Origin: Ruegeria sediminis
GTDB lineage: Bacteria; Pseudomonadota; Alphaproteobacteria; Rhodobacterales; Rhodobacteraceae
Reading direction: 5' to 3'
Length of the DNA stretch: 64,000 nt
NCBI RefSeq assembly: GCF_005938215.1
Contig: NZ_VCPD01000001.1
Location: 496,001 to 560,000, forward strand
Shown here: one piece after another, positions 17,298 through 25,222 of the stretch
Position numbering within the stretch: position 1 is the stretch's first letter
How the letters are laid out: each line of letters starts with the position of its first letter
Position numbers and translations under genes: made by a program
The notes under the pieces: model-generated
Seen by the model: only the letters and a program-made list of their open reading frames with translations
Database searches by the model: none
What the model was told of the DNA's origin: nothing

Positions 17298-17591
17298 TTA
17301 CCCGAGCCCCTCCCTGCTAAGGCGCGCCGTGATCTGGCAGGGGTTATGCTGGTTATTGGCATCTTGATGGTTTCGCGCATGGCAGAACGGGCAAAGGGCT
17401 ATCGGCGTCAGTACCCTTTCGCCCGTCGCAATGTCAGAGCAGAACTCTTCGCCGCAGACTTCAAGAAGTTCTCCCCGCAGAATCAGATCCAAGGTCGTAG
17501 TGCCGCAGTAGTGGCATTGGGCTTCTGAGAGAGCTTCCCTGAGTTCCTTGAACGTGATCTTGCGTTGATAATTGCACTCGATGCCTGACAT
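17298..17591 (-). CDS. small zinc-binding HNH-like protein
   Basis: A 97-residue protein on the opposite strand to its neighbours. CHYCG near residue 26 and CPFCHARNH near 67 give two CxxC knuckles plus His residues, the zinc site of treble-clef/HNH-type domains. The segment between them is acidic. It probably binds DNA or RNA; nuclease activity is uncertain because a classical HNH catalytic His is hard to assign. It lies between the cargo genes and the integrase operon. Confidence 0.6.
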   Translation of the reverse strand: MSGIECNYQRKITFKELREALSEAQCHYCGTTTLDLILRGELLEVCGEEFCSDIATGERVLTPIALCPFCHARNHQDANNQHNPCQITARLSREGLG

Positions 17592-17782
17592 GGTCGCCCC
17601 CCCTCAGCCGAAAACTACTTAATCCCGGTTACCGCCGCGTTCACCAAAACGCTGCTTTTTGCTTTCGAAGGTTGACGCTAGTTCCCAGTCGGACTTCTTC
17701 AAGTCGAAATTTGATCGGGGCGCGACCAAAAACCGAGGACCCTCCTGTACCTAAATTGATAGCAACTACAGGAGTTTGACTA

Positions 17783-17956
17783 ATGAAGTACCTGTCTGCC
17801 CTCGGCGTCCTCGCCGGGGGTTTTCTTTTGACCCCACCTCCCAAGGCCGTCCTGACGACGATGCTCTGGGTGATCTCCCGTTCCCACCCCGCCGTCTCGG
17901 CGCTGGTTCTGCTGGCGGTCGTATCGGCTTGGAAGCACGGAGGCGACGATGACTGA
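17783..17956 (+). CDS. 57-residue membrane protein upstream of the integrase
   Basis: The product begins MKYLSALGVLAGGFLLTPPP and has a second hydrophobic stretch (AVSALVLLAVVSAWK) before the tail HGGDDD. AGGAG at 17770-17774 precedes the ATG. It overlaps the next gene by 8 bases in another frame, so both belong to the integrase operon. I do not recognise the family; a hydrophobic small protein, perhaps holin-like or regulatory. Confidence 0.55.
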   Translation: MKYLSALGVLAGGFLLTPPPKAVLTTMLWVISRSHPAVSALVLLAVVSAWKHGGDDD

Positions 17957-18143
17957 GTTGGAGTTGAACCCCGGCGACGTCGTGGTGATCCGGGCCTTCG
18001 ATGACGTCCCTGAGCATCGCTTCCGAGTGGACGAGGTGTTCGAAGACTGCGTGACCGGGTTTGCGCTGACCGGCCCTCTGGCTGGCGAGTACGGCGAACC
18101 ATCCTTGGAGTTAATCATCCGGGTCGTCACCAAGACCGGCTGA
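17949..18143 (+). CDS. 64-residue acidic protein upstream of the integrase
   Basis: The protein MTELELNPGDVVVIRAFDD... is acidic and strand-rich and ends IIRVVTKTG. It overlaps the preceding small membrane-protein gene and ends 37 bases before the integrase start. Its place between a small gene and int is where excisionases or recombination directionality factors are often found, but the sequence is not basic and has no helix-turn-helix that I can see. Function unknown. Confidence 0.55.
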   Translation: MTELELNPGDVVVIRAFDDVPEHRFRVDEVFEDCVTGFALTGPLAGEYGEPSLELIIRVVTKTG

Positions 18144-18180
18144 CATCCCCCAAAAACCAAATCAGAAAGGAGGAGACGCA

Positions 18181-19485
18181 ATGTCTGCTCACATTCGGTA
18201 TGCCTACCTGAAAGGCCATACGTGGCTCTATCGCCGAAACTACCCCGTTGACGTGGCTCTTGCGCTGGGCGCTCAGGCGCTGAAGCAGAGCCTCAAGACC
18301 GGTGACCGCAACACCGCCCGCGTCCGAGCCGCTGAAGTCAACGCTCGATTTGAGACGTTGGTGGAGCAGGTTCGGTCGCAAGCAGAGGACGCCCTGTCTG
18401 CCACGGAGAGCAACGCTGAGGCTCCCGCATGGTTGGACCACCCGACGACCGCCCTCGTGCGTCTCCGGGCCACTCTGGAGGACTCTGGTACCGTTCTCGA
18501 TCGCCCCACGTTCACGCGGCCAGTGGTACCGGAGAAGGTGTTGGTCCGAGAGAAAAGTCGAGAGTACCTACGACGCCGCAGTAATGACCTTCGGCCCAGC
18601 GGGTTCAAGTCGATCCGATACTCTGTCGGTTTGTTCGCTAGCAAGTTCGGTGACCGGTCCGTCTGCAGTCTGTCCAGGGCCGACGGGCGTGAGTTTCTGA
18701 GCCTGATCGCCCAGCTTTCCCCGATGATCGGCAAGTCGGAAACGACGCGGGGGCTGGGGCTGGACCAGTTGGTCGCGTTCTCGTCCCACGGATCGGTGAC
18801 CATAACGGCCAGAACCCAGCGGCGGATCTGGTCACAGGTCAACCACTTCCTCGACTGGGTGGTCTACGAGGGGCATTTGGAGGTCAATCCGTTTCGGACG
18901 GTTCCTTTCGATCGGAAGGTGCGCCCAGCGCCCTACGCGGTTCCGACCGACGATGAGGTGGTCCGGGTTCTCCAAGCCAAGGATCGGGAACTGCATCCGG
19001 TTCTGCTGACCTGCCTGTTGTCGGGAATGCGAGCGGGGGAAGCGGTCGGGCTGCTCCGGGACGACCTCGTGACCAAGGGAAACCTCGGGTGGTTCGTTCA
19101 TGTTCGTCCCAACCAGCTTCGACTGCTGAAGACCGACGCGGCGGAGCGGCTAGTCCCGGTGCATCCGGTCCTGGACGAGCTGTTTCGGGAGTTACCGTCG
19201 TCCGGCCCGCTGTTCCCTGATCTGACCGTCGCGCAGGTGACCAAGGGGTTCGCCCGACTGCGACGACGGCTGGACCTGGAGCGACCGGGGCTGGTGTTTC
19301 ACTCGACCCGAAAGTGGTTCATCACCCAGTGCGAGCGAACCGGGGTTCCGGAGCACTTCACGGCGTCGCTGGTCGGCCACAAGTCGGCGCGGTCGGAGAA
19401 CGGGATCACCTACGGCATCTACTCTGCTGGCATCAGTGACGAGCAACGCCGGTCGATCGTGGACCAAATCCGGTTACCGACATGA
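18181..19485 (+). CDS. int: tyrosine recombinase (element integrase)
   Basis: A 434-residue integrase. The N-terminus (HIRYAYLKGHTWLYRRNYP) resembles the DUF6538-type domain of alphaproteobacterial integrases, followed by a core-binding domain (about 125-235). The catalytic residues are in order: Arg in LLSGMRAGEAVGLLRDD, His-xx-Arg in VFHSTRKWFITQC, His in SLVGHKSARSE and nucleophile Tyr in YGIYSAG. AAAGGAGGAG precedes the ATG. It should recombine the 18-bp tRNA-Gln core. With three cores present in two orientations, it could both excise the element and invert either arm. The next gene starts within its stop codon. Confidence 0.93.
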   Translation: MSAHIRYAYLKGHTWLYRRNYPVDVALALGAQALKQSLKTGDRNTARVRAAEVNARFETLVEQVRSQAEDALSATESNAEAPAWLDHPTTALVRLRATLEDSGTVLDRPTFTRPVVPEKVLVREKSREYLRRRSNDLRPSGFKSIRYSVGLFASKFGDRSVCSLSRADGREFLSLIAQLSPMIGKSETTRGLGLDQLVAFSSHGSVTITARTQRRIWSQVNHFLDWVVYEGHLEVNPFRTVPFDRKVRPAPYAVPTDDEVVRVLQAKDRELHPVLLTCLLSGMRAGEAVGLLRDDLVTKGNLGWFVHVRPNQLRLLKTDAAERLVPVHPVLDELFRELPSSGPLFPDLTVAQVTKGFARLRRRLDLERPGLVFHSTRKWFITQCERTGVPEHFTASLVGHKSARSENGITYGIYSAGISDEQRRSIVDQIRLPT

Positions 19486-19655
19486 CGTTCCCGGACATCG
19501 ACGCGTTCGAGGAACGAGCCGCTATCGCTGAATTCGATGGCGGTTGCTCTCGTAGACAGGCTGAAAATCTGGCGGCGCGGGCTCAAGGGTTCCGTGACGC
19601 TGACGCCTACTGGCAGTGGTTGGCCGACTACGTGGTTAACCGGACACCACCCTGA
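19482..19655 (+). CDS. 57-residue protein translationally coupled to the integrase
   Basis: The ATG overlaps the integrase stop (ATGA at 19482-19485). The product MTFPDIDAFEERAAIAEFDG... contains CSRRQAENLAARAQGF and ends in AYWQWLADYVVNR. It is amphipathic and charged, and the coupling strongly supports translation. Similar tiny proteins follow integrases in related elements in my recollection. It could be a regulatory partner of the integrase or a directionality factor; no function is established. Confidence 0.7.
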   Translation: MTFPDIDAFEERAAIAEFDGGCSRRQAENLAARAQGFRDADAYWQWLADYVVNRTPP

Positions 19656-19855
19656 CACCTATCCCTCGGCGGCCCTTAGCGGGTTCGCCGGGGGTGTTCA
19701 GTTTGCTTTCTTTTTGCCAAAGCGGATGTTGATTGGCCGAAGGTGGATGGCCGAGTTGCGGGACTCAACAGCCGTTCAACTGCGGCTTACGGATGACTGC
19801 AGCCAGCCTAAAGTAGACCTTTACTTGGTTTGGTGGCGTGAACGCAGCTAGGACA

Positions 19856-19978
19856 ATGCTGCCATTTGATATGCACGGGCCTGAATGTCCGGATTATTGG
19901 GCTTACCGCATTTCCAATCCAGAAGAACAGCTCGCAGCATTTTGCGAGTTGCCTAAGTGTTCGCTTTACAAGAAGTAA
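19856..19978 (+). CDS. possible 40-residue protein
   Basis: A short frame encodes a product beginning MLPFDMHGPECPDYWAYRIS and ending LPKCSLYKK. Residue use (Cys, Trp, Tyr and charged residues in mixed order) looks protein-like, and a weak AGG precedes the ATG. Nothing else explains the 19,656-20,056 gap. The call is tentative. Confidence 0.3.
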   Translation: MLPFDMHGPECPDYWAYRISNPEEQLAAFCELPKCSLYKK

Positions 19979-20056
19979 TGAAAACCACCCGTTCAGGTCA
20001 ACTCGATATGGTTCACGGATAAGTTGGAGTTTTGCTATGGGTTTCACTCCCAAAAG

Positions 20057-20710
20057 CTACTTAGTTGTCGCAAGCACTGATGCACCAACTGTTTGATTTT
20101 CATCAGAAAAGCTCAATATCACTTCGTACCTTATCACCGTATCAAATCCGGTTAAGGTTCTAATTATTGATGGTGTTTGTTTGCGGTACTGCTCTACCGT
20201 CCAATAGCCGGTCATTGATGCCACCGGTTGATTTTCTCTAGTCGGCACGAAGCTTTGGCTTCGATACCTATGAGGTCCTGCAATCTCGAAGTGATGGTAT
20301 GCAAACCAGTGTTGAAGCCTATTTTGGTTTGACAGGCTTCTGGCTATACGAAACACACAGACCGCTGCTCCGCGCCCCGTACCAACCCTGTCCCAATCAA
20401 ACTTAAGTAGGTTTGGTTGTTTTTTGTTTTGTTCATCTTCTATTAGGCAACTCTGCACATCTGGATAAGCATGAATTGCCTTTCGAAACTGGCCCCATCG
20501 AGCTTGTTCAGAATCCATGACATATCCGAGGAACAAGTACGGCTCGTCTTCTTGGGTGGATAAATGGTCATACTCAATCGTACAGCTATCGTCAGAGCGG
20601 CAATGCTCCCAAACGTCAACAGGGGCGCTCTCTGACAAAACTGCATACCCGGAGCAAAACCACACGAGTGATGACGCGATCACCAAATATCTAGCCCATT
20701 GCTTTGTCAT
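20057..20710 (-). CDS. exported or membrane-anchored protein of unknown function
   Basis: A 217-residue protein with an N-terminal hydrophobic segment (YLVIASSLVWFCSGYAVLS), so it is exported or anchored. The mature part has four or more Cys residues, including WEHCRSDDSCTIEYD, which could form disulphides. No domain is recognised. Base composition is markedly more A/T-rich than the chromosome, suggesting a foreign origin distinct from the integrase genes. It lies next to the right repeat on the opposite strand to the integrase. Confidence 0.6.
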   Translation of the reverse strand: MTKQWARYLVIASSLVWFCSGYAVLSESAPVDVWEHCRSDDSCTIEYDHLSTQEDEPYLFLGYVMDSEQARWGQFRKAIHAYPDVQSCLIEDEQNKKQPNLLKFDWDRVGTGRGAAVCVFRIARSLSNQNRLQHWFAYHHFEIAGPHRYRSQSFVPTRENQPVASMTGYWTVEQYRKQTPSIIRTLTGFDTVIRYEVILSFSDENQTVGASVLATTK

Positions 20711-20976
20711 AAGAGCACTTACTCAACCAAAGGCGGTGCGCCTGAGTCATGCTCACCCTATGGGCACAAATCAATATGCCACCAGTCGGGTTTACCTTAC
20801 CTGACCACTTCATAACCTCAGTTTCCACGAGTTTCTTCGACAAACCCATTCCCTCCGCCACCTCGGATGCGCAAAGCTCCTTTCCCGACACTCAGACAAG
20901 GAGCGGCAATTGTTACTTTGGGCTCGAACCGGTCATCTGACCGAACCACCCGGATGACCGCTTCGGCGGCCCCCAG

Positions 20977-21239
20977 CCCCAGCCACCAGCCAGAACCAGT
21001 CAGCCGAGGTCGACGGCTCTCCAGTGGCCCAGCCAGTCGCTAGCAGCCGTGAGCGGCGGTCAGCGGCCAGCAATGCCTCCTGCTCACTCGTCCTTCGTCC
21101 ACGAAATGCCCCCTGCTCACTGACGTTCCGCCCGTCGCTTTGCTCCGAGAATGCCCCCGAAACCGCCCCAGTTTCTCGGGCTACGCCAAAAAGCCTATAA
21201 CAATCATCGGGCGGCAAGGTTTCCTACCACCCCAGCCAT
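20977..21239 (-). repeat. inverted repeat 2, right copy (263 bp)
   Basis: Reverse complement of 15460-15722. It includes the GGGGCATT-type motifs and ends with the attR core. Confidence 0.93.
21222..21239 (+). repeat. attR core
   Basis: An exact direct copy of the tRNA 3' end at 12669-12686. To its left is inverted repeat 2; to its right is the older island DNA that would abut tRNA-Gln if the element were excised. Confidence 0.93.
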
Positions 21240-21292
21240 CTTTCTCTGAAAGACCCGCAAAACAAGGGGAAATCCTCCCCGTCCTCCCGTCG

Positions 21293-21334
21293 TGTATCCC
21301 AGCCCTCCGGCAGTGGGATACAAGGTGGGATACA
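21293..21334 (+). promoter_or_regulatory. GGGATACA repeats upstream of the decayed integrase (candidate arm sites)
   Basis: GTGGGATACA occurs twice in tandem (21313-21322 and 21325-21334) and its inverse TGTATCCC once at 21293-21300. They lie between the tRNA core and the old integrase gene, the usual place for arm-type integrase sites. Confidence 0.45.
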
Positions 21335-21395
21335 TCCCTCCAGTTCCAGGATCGGTTACCGCGCCCGGGGACGCAGCCGCGTCGGCCCCTATCTC

Positions 21396-22463
21396 ATGCG
21401 GCGTGGCCGTGTCTTCTACTTCATGAAGCGGCTGCCCCGAAAAATTTCCGGCGGGGCATCAAACCGATTTCTGCGCCTTTCCCTGCAGACCGAGTTCCCG
21501 CTCGACGCCGTGGTGCGGGCCGGACGCCTGCTCACGGTCTACGAGCAGAAGGAACCGGAAATCGTGGACGCCCTGGCAAAAGAATACCTGTCACCCAAGC
21601 AGGCGGAGGCCCTGCTGAAAGCAATGCTGCGCAACGAACTCAATCGCATTCTGGAGGACCAACGTGCGGAACGCGCATTTTCGGATCGGGAAACCGAGGA
21701 CCGTATCGAGGCCCTGGAAGCGGAAAACCAGGCCCTGAGAAAAGCCATCAGGCAAAAGGACTGGAACCTCGTGCAACCGGCCCTGGTGGCGGCAGGGAAG
21801 GACATATCTCTGAAAGTACCGCTCCCGGTTTCTCCTGACCTTGGGTGCCAGGCCGCGTCCCTGCAACGTCAGATCAACAAGGTCGAAACCGAAGTTCTCG
21901 ATGGCGAGGATATCCGGGTCGCCGCCGCGCGGCTTCTGCCGGGCGCCGACAACAAGGATTTCGATCGGTTTATCCAGGGGGAGATCATGTTGTCGGGCGC
22001 GATCGAGAGCGCGGTCGCCAATGCGACGTCAGCAGACATGGCGCGAAAGAACGCCGCCACCGGCACCATCGCGCTCGAGTTCTGGGGGGATATTCCCTTG
22101 GCCACGGTCACGACGGAGGACGTAAAGGATCTGATGTGGTTCATCCAGCGGATCCCGTCACTGCACGGGAAGAAGCACGGCAACAACCGCTTCGTCAAGG
22201 ATCGCACGCATGCGACGAAGCGCGAGGAAATTGAACTGGCAGATCTGCAGGATGCTGAACTCCGCGCCGAAATCGAGGCGGACACATCGCTCTCGCTGCC
22301 CGAAAAACGGGCCCGCCTCGCGGAGGTCCCTGTCCCGCGACTGACCATGACGACGGTCGGAAATCACCTCGACCGCCTGCACGGCATCTTCAGAAATGCG
22401 CAGGACAACCTCGGCTATTCCGGCCAAACCCGTTTCTTGACGCACGTGAGCAGCCCGATCTGA
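21396..22463 (+). pseudogene. truncated site-specific integrase of an older island
   Basis: A 355-residue frame with RGRVFYFMKRLPRKISGG near the start, typical of the N-terminal domain of alphaproteobacterial tRNA-targeting tyrosine recombinases, followed by a long helical region and part of the core-binding domain. The entire catalytic domain (Arg, His-xx-Arg, Tyr) is absent. The frame ends in an unrelated tail after FRNAQDNLGY, where a deletion joins it to other DNA. Its place immediately after the tRNA core indicates that an island used this tRNA before the inverted-repeat element arrived. Confidence 0.8.
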
Positions 22464-22736
22464 TTGGTCCAGGAAACGGGCGCTCTTGGAGCTCTGCGCA
22501 AATCCCAGTGACCGGAATATGTTCAGCGCGTGGTAGTGCTGGCAAAGATACCTGTCTGCGTATTCATACCTGGCCTGCTCCTCGTCGAGCACGACGGTTG
22601 GCCATTCTTCCTCTTCAAGGAGCTGGAGATAAATCAGCGCGATGAGCAATCTCCTGGCAGCGGGTTCAATCGGCGCCAGCTTGATGTATTCCGCCATGGC
22701 ATGCCAAATCATGAAGCGGCCGTTGTCTTCGGGCAT
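22158..22736 (-). pseudogene. truncated unknown gene reading into the old integrase
   Basis: The first about 90 codons look genuine: CGGAGG precedes the ATG, and the start MPEDNGRFMIWHAMAEYI continues into a leucine-rich helix and EEEEWPTVVLDEEQARYEY. After about base 22,440 the frame simply runs through the antisense of the integrase, so the real C-terminus is lost. It shares the deletion junction with the truncated integrase. I do not recognise the family. Confidence 0.5.
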
Positions 22737-23086
22737 GTCGTCCTCCGTATCTTGTACGTCGAACAGGTGGTACCGCTGCGCCTGGACCGGAGCGGGTTTG
22801 AGTGCTGCGCGAAACACCCGGATTGATGACGCATGGACCCGGATCGCGATCGCGGGGAGCCGGAAGGTCGCTTCATCGACCCGGACCGATGCGAGGCGGC
22901 GCGTTTCAAGCTTCTGACAGTCAACGTTTTTTCCGACCACGAAATCCTTGAAGTTCCTCAAATCAGGAAATCGACAAATGGCCTGCGGCCGGGTTTGACT
23001 TGGGTTTTCAAGAGGTGATCAGCCCTCCGCGAAAAACTGAAAAAAAATTTCTCTCTGTCCGCTGCGATCCCACTTCTTGTCTACAC
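22737..23086. other. 350-base junction region without a clear gene
   Basis: It lies between two broken genes. Only a 61-residue frame crosses it (22833-23018), with biased composition and no ribosome site. It probably marks one or more deletion joints. Confidence 0.4.
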
Positions 23087-23680
23087 GGCAACCTGACCAT
23101 GACCAACCATCCGATCCACATGCATGGCTACGACTTCGAGGTAACCGGTACCGATGGCGGCTGGGTCCGCCCCGAGGCGCGCTGGCCCGAGGTGTCAATC
23201 GACATCCCGGTCGGCGCCATGCGCGCCTATGAGTTCGATGCAGTGCACGAAGGCGACTGGGCCATCCACTGCCACAAGTCGCACCACACGATGAACGCGA
23301 TGGGGCATGATGTTCCGACCTTCATCGGCGCCGACAAATCGCGCCTGACACAGATGATCCGCCGGCACCAGCGCGGCTACATGCCGATGGGCACCGCCGG
23401 GATGGCCGACATGGGCGAGATGGAGATGCCGTTGTCTGACAACACAGTGCCGATGATGACCGGCTGGGGGCCCTATGGGCCCTTGGAGATGGGCGGCATG
23501 TTCTCGGTCGTGAAGGTGCGCGAAGGATTGGCGGCGGACGATTACGCCGATCCGGGGTGGTACGAGAACCCGCCGGGAACCCAGGCTTATGAATGGACAG
23601 GCGAGTTGCCCGAACCGGCCTCGCATGACAGCGCTCGCACGCTCTATTCGCCACGTCCCTCAAGCCGGGACCGGGCGTGA
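23087..23680 (+). pseudogene. 3' fragment of a CopA-type multicopper oxidase
   Basis: The fragment begins GNLTMTNHPIHMHGYDFEV, containing the HPIHMHG copper-ligand motif of the last cupredoxin domain, and continues to HCHKSHHTMNAMGHD, the trinuclear/type 1 copper motif. The other domains and the signal peptide are missing upstream, where unrelated sequence begins. A methionine-rich stretch (about 23380-23460) is typical of copper-resistance oxidases. As it stands it cannot form an active enzyme; an ATG at 23099 could allow a C-terminal fragment to be made. Confidence 0.85.
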
Positions 23681-23759
23681 ACGTAAAATGCGTGTCCGGA
23701 CCGCAATGCGTGCCGGTCACGCCGGATCCACGGGTTCAACCAAAAGAAAAGGAAATCTG

Positions 23760-24044
23760 ATGACATCCCTGAAGTCGCTTGCCGCATCCGTCCTGCTGAT
23801 CGCGGTTTCCGCGGTTCCGGCATTCGCCGAAACCTTTACGCGTGGCGTTGTCACTGAAATCGACAGCGACGCGCAGAAAGTTACGATCGAGCACGAAGAA
23901 CTGGTCGACCTCGGCATGCCCGCGATGACGATGGTGTTTCGTCTGGCCGATCCGGCGATGCTGGAAACGCTTGGCGAGGGCCAGGAAATCGAGTTCGTCG
24001 CCGAGCGCATCAACGGCAAGCTGACCGTGACCAAGCTGCAATGA
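23760..24044 (+). CDS. periplasmic CusF-like copper-binding protein
   Basis: A 94-residue protein with a signal peptide ending SAVPAFA. The single CusF-type OB domain has GVVTEIDSDAQKVTIEHEEL and the metal segment DLGMPAMTMVF, where the two Met residues and nearby aromatic or His residues bind Cu(I)/Ag(I). In Cus systems this chaperone passes copper to the CusB adaptor. An AAAGGAAA site precedes the ATG. It follows the broken multicopper oxidase on the same strand and was probably co-transcribed with it. Confidence 0.85.
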   Translation: MTSLKSLAASVLLIAVSAVPAFAETFTRGVVTEIDSDAQKVTIEHEELVDLGMPAMTMVFRLADPAMLETLGEGQEIEFVAERINGKLTVTKLQ

Positions 24045-24051
24045 CGAAAAC

Positions 24052-24079
24052 ACCCCTTCAGGCGTCCGCCAGAAGGGGT
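24052..24079. terminator. hairpin between convergent CusF and DUF411 genes
   Basis: ACCCCTTC (24052-24059) pairs with GAAGGGGT (24072-24079), with an inner GGCG/CGCC extension. The two genes end on either side, so it is a likely bidirectional terminator, although no long T-run follows. Confidence 0.55.
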
Positions 24080-24113
24080 AACCGCCCGAAACCTTTCGCG
24101 CGAACCGTACGGC

Positions 24114-24593
24114 TCACGCGGCTGGGTAGCTGCTGAACACTTCCGTAGTGCCGTCTTTGCGGATCAGGAAAACATCAAAAGCTTCGCGCTCGCTCTCCGG
24201 GCCCATTCCGGGAGAACCCATGGGCATTCCCGGTACCGACAGACCGGCGGCATCAGGGCGCTCGGCCAGAAGGCGCCGAATGTCTGCAGGTGGAACGTGC
24301 CCTTCTATGAAGTAGGCTCCCAACTGGCCTGTATGGCAGGATGTCATGTCCTCGGGAATACCATTGGCAGACTTGTAGGCGTTCAATGCCTCCCACGAGA
24401 CGTTTTCGACGCTCACTTCGAAACCTTCCGCTTGCATGATCTTGATCCACGAACCGCAACAGCCGCAACTCGGGTCCTTGAGAACGTGGATCGAATTACT
24501 GCCCGTCGCGAAAGCGGGCATTGCGGCCGAAACCGCCAACGCCGCCGCTCCTCGCATGATCGAACGTCGGCTCAGATTGTTTGCCATCGTCAT
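24114..24593 (-). CDS. DUF411 metal-binding protein, exported
   Basis: A 159-residue protein. The N-terminus NLSRRSIMRGAAALAVSAA has twin arginines and a hydrophobic stretch, suggesting Tat export. The mature start carries VLKDPSCGCCGSW, the signature Cys cluster of DUF411, followed by EDMTSCHTGQLGAYFIEGHVP with a further Cys-x-His. DUF411 proteins occur with copper and silver resistance genes and are thought to bind metal. A methionine-rich turn (GMPMGSPGM) near the end could add ligands. GGAGGG precedes the ATG. Confidence 0.85.
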   Translation of the reverse strand: MTMANNLSRRSIMRGAAALAVSAAMPAFATGSNSIHVLKDPSCGCCGSWIKIMQAEGFEVSVENVSWEALNAYKSANGIPEDMTSCHTGQLGAYFIEGHVPPADIRRLLAERPDAAGLSVPGMPMGSPGMGPESEREAFDVFLIRKDGTTEVFSSYPAA

Positions 24594-24842
24594 GTTTACC
24601 CTCCAGAGATAGCACCCATGCGCCGGAACGTGACTTGCGCGCTGGAAAACGTCACGGTTCTTTCACGGTTCGCTGCAGTGGTGTTGGTCCTATTTTACGG
24701 TTAACGCTTACCTTGGTGTGGTTTTCGTTTTTGCATTTACGCGAAGTACTCGGTCTCGCATATGACGTTGATCAAGTTCAAAACCGTTCTCATCCATGTC
24801 TGCGAAAATCACTTCTCCGGGACGGCATTGATGAGCTTCTCG

Positions 24843-25184
24843 TCAGTTCGGCACCATGGCGCTAATGGCGTACATTCCGTCAGAACCCTTGACCAGCATG
24901 ATCGTTACCTTGTCGCCGGGTACGATTGCGCCTTGGATCTGCGCGTCAGCGAGGAGCGGCAGGTCCATTGTCATACCAGGCCAGCCGATCTCGGGAATGG
25001 GGTCGTGACTGACGTTTGCGGTGCCCTCGCCGATCGAGTTGAGGACGGCGGTGGCGTGTACCGCGCCCTCCATCTGGCTGTCACTCATGTGCATGCTGGT
25101 GTGATCCATGCTGTGAGACGTCTGGGCCAAGGCACCGCCGGAAGAAAAGGCAAGGACGGCGCAGAAGAAGGCAAGATTTTTCAT
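24843..25184 (-). CDS. cusF: CusF-domain copper chaperone downstream of CusA
   Basis: A 113-residue exported protein (signal MKNLAFFCAVLAFSSGGALA). A His/Met-rich linker (HSMDHTSMHMSDSQME) precedes one CusF domain with NVSHDPIPEIGWPGMTMDL, including the Trp and Met ligands of the Cu(I) site. It starts 38 bases after the CusA stop and completes a cusB-cusA-cusF order. The start at 25184 is chosen for its signal peptide; an upstream in-frame ATG (25226) would overlap cusA. It acts in the periplasm, delivering copper to the RND pump. Confidence 0.87.
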   Translation of the reverse strand: MKNLAFFCAVLAFSSGGALAQTSHSMDHTSMHMSDSQMEGAVHATAVLNSIGEGTANVSHDPIPEIGWPGMTMDLPLLADAQIQGAIVPGDKVTIMLVKGSDGMYAISAMVPN

Positions 25185-25222
25185 TGGAGTTTCTCTCCGA
25201 GGTTCAGGTTTACTACTGTGTT

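Larger units (their letters stand above)
12669..21239 (+). mobile_element. tRNA-Gln-integrated element with double inverted repeats (2-micron-like layout)
   Basis: The element is bounded by direct 18-bp copies of the tRNA 3' end (12669-12686 and 21222-21239). A third, inverted copy sits at 15460-15477. Inverted repeats of 347 bp (12669-13015 with 15131-15477) and 263 bp (15460-15722 with 20977-21239) surround two unique arms. Arm A (13016-15130) encodes an SF3 helicase and an HNH protein. Arm B (15723-20976) encodes a tyrosine integrase and cargo. Joining the outer cores predicts an 8,553-bp circle with two identical 592-bp inverted repeats, each a full attP. No transposase, capsid or conjugation gene is present. 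Confidence 0.88.

Noticed and set aside
20691-20891. A 66-residue minus-strand frame starting with GTG
   Set aside because: No ribosome site, it overlaps the start of the exported protein gene, and its composition is not convincing.
22833-23018. A 61-residue plus-strand frame
   Set aside because: It lies in the deletion scar, has low-complexity Asp/Arg/Glu/Pro composition at its start and no ribosome site.
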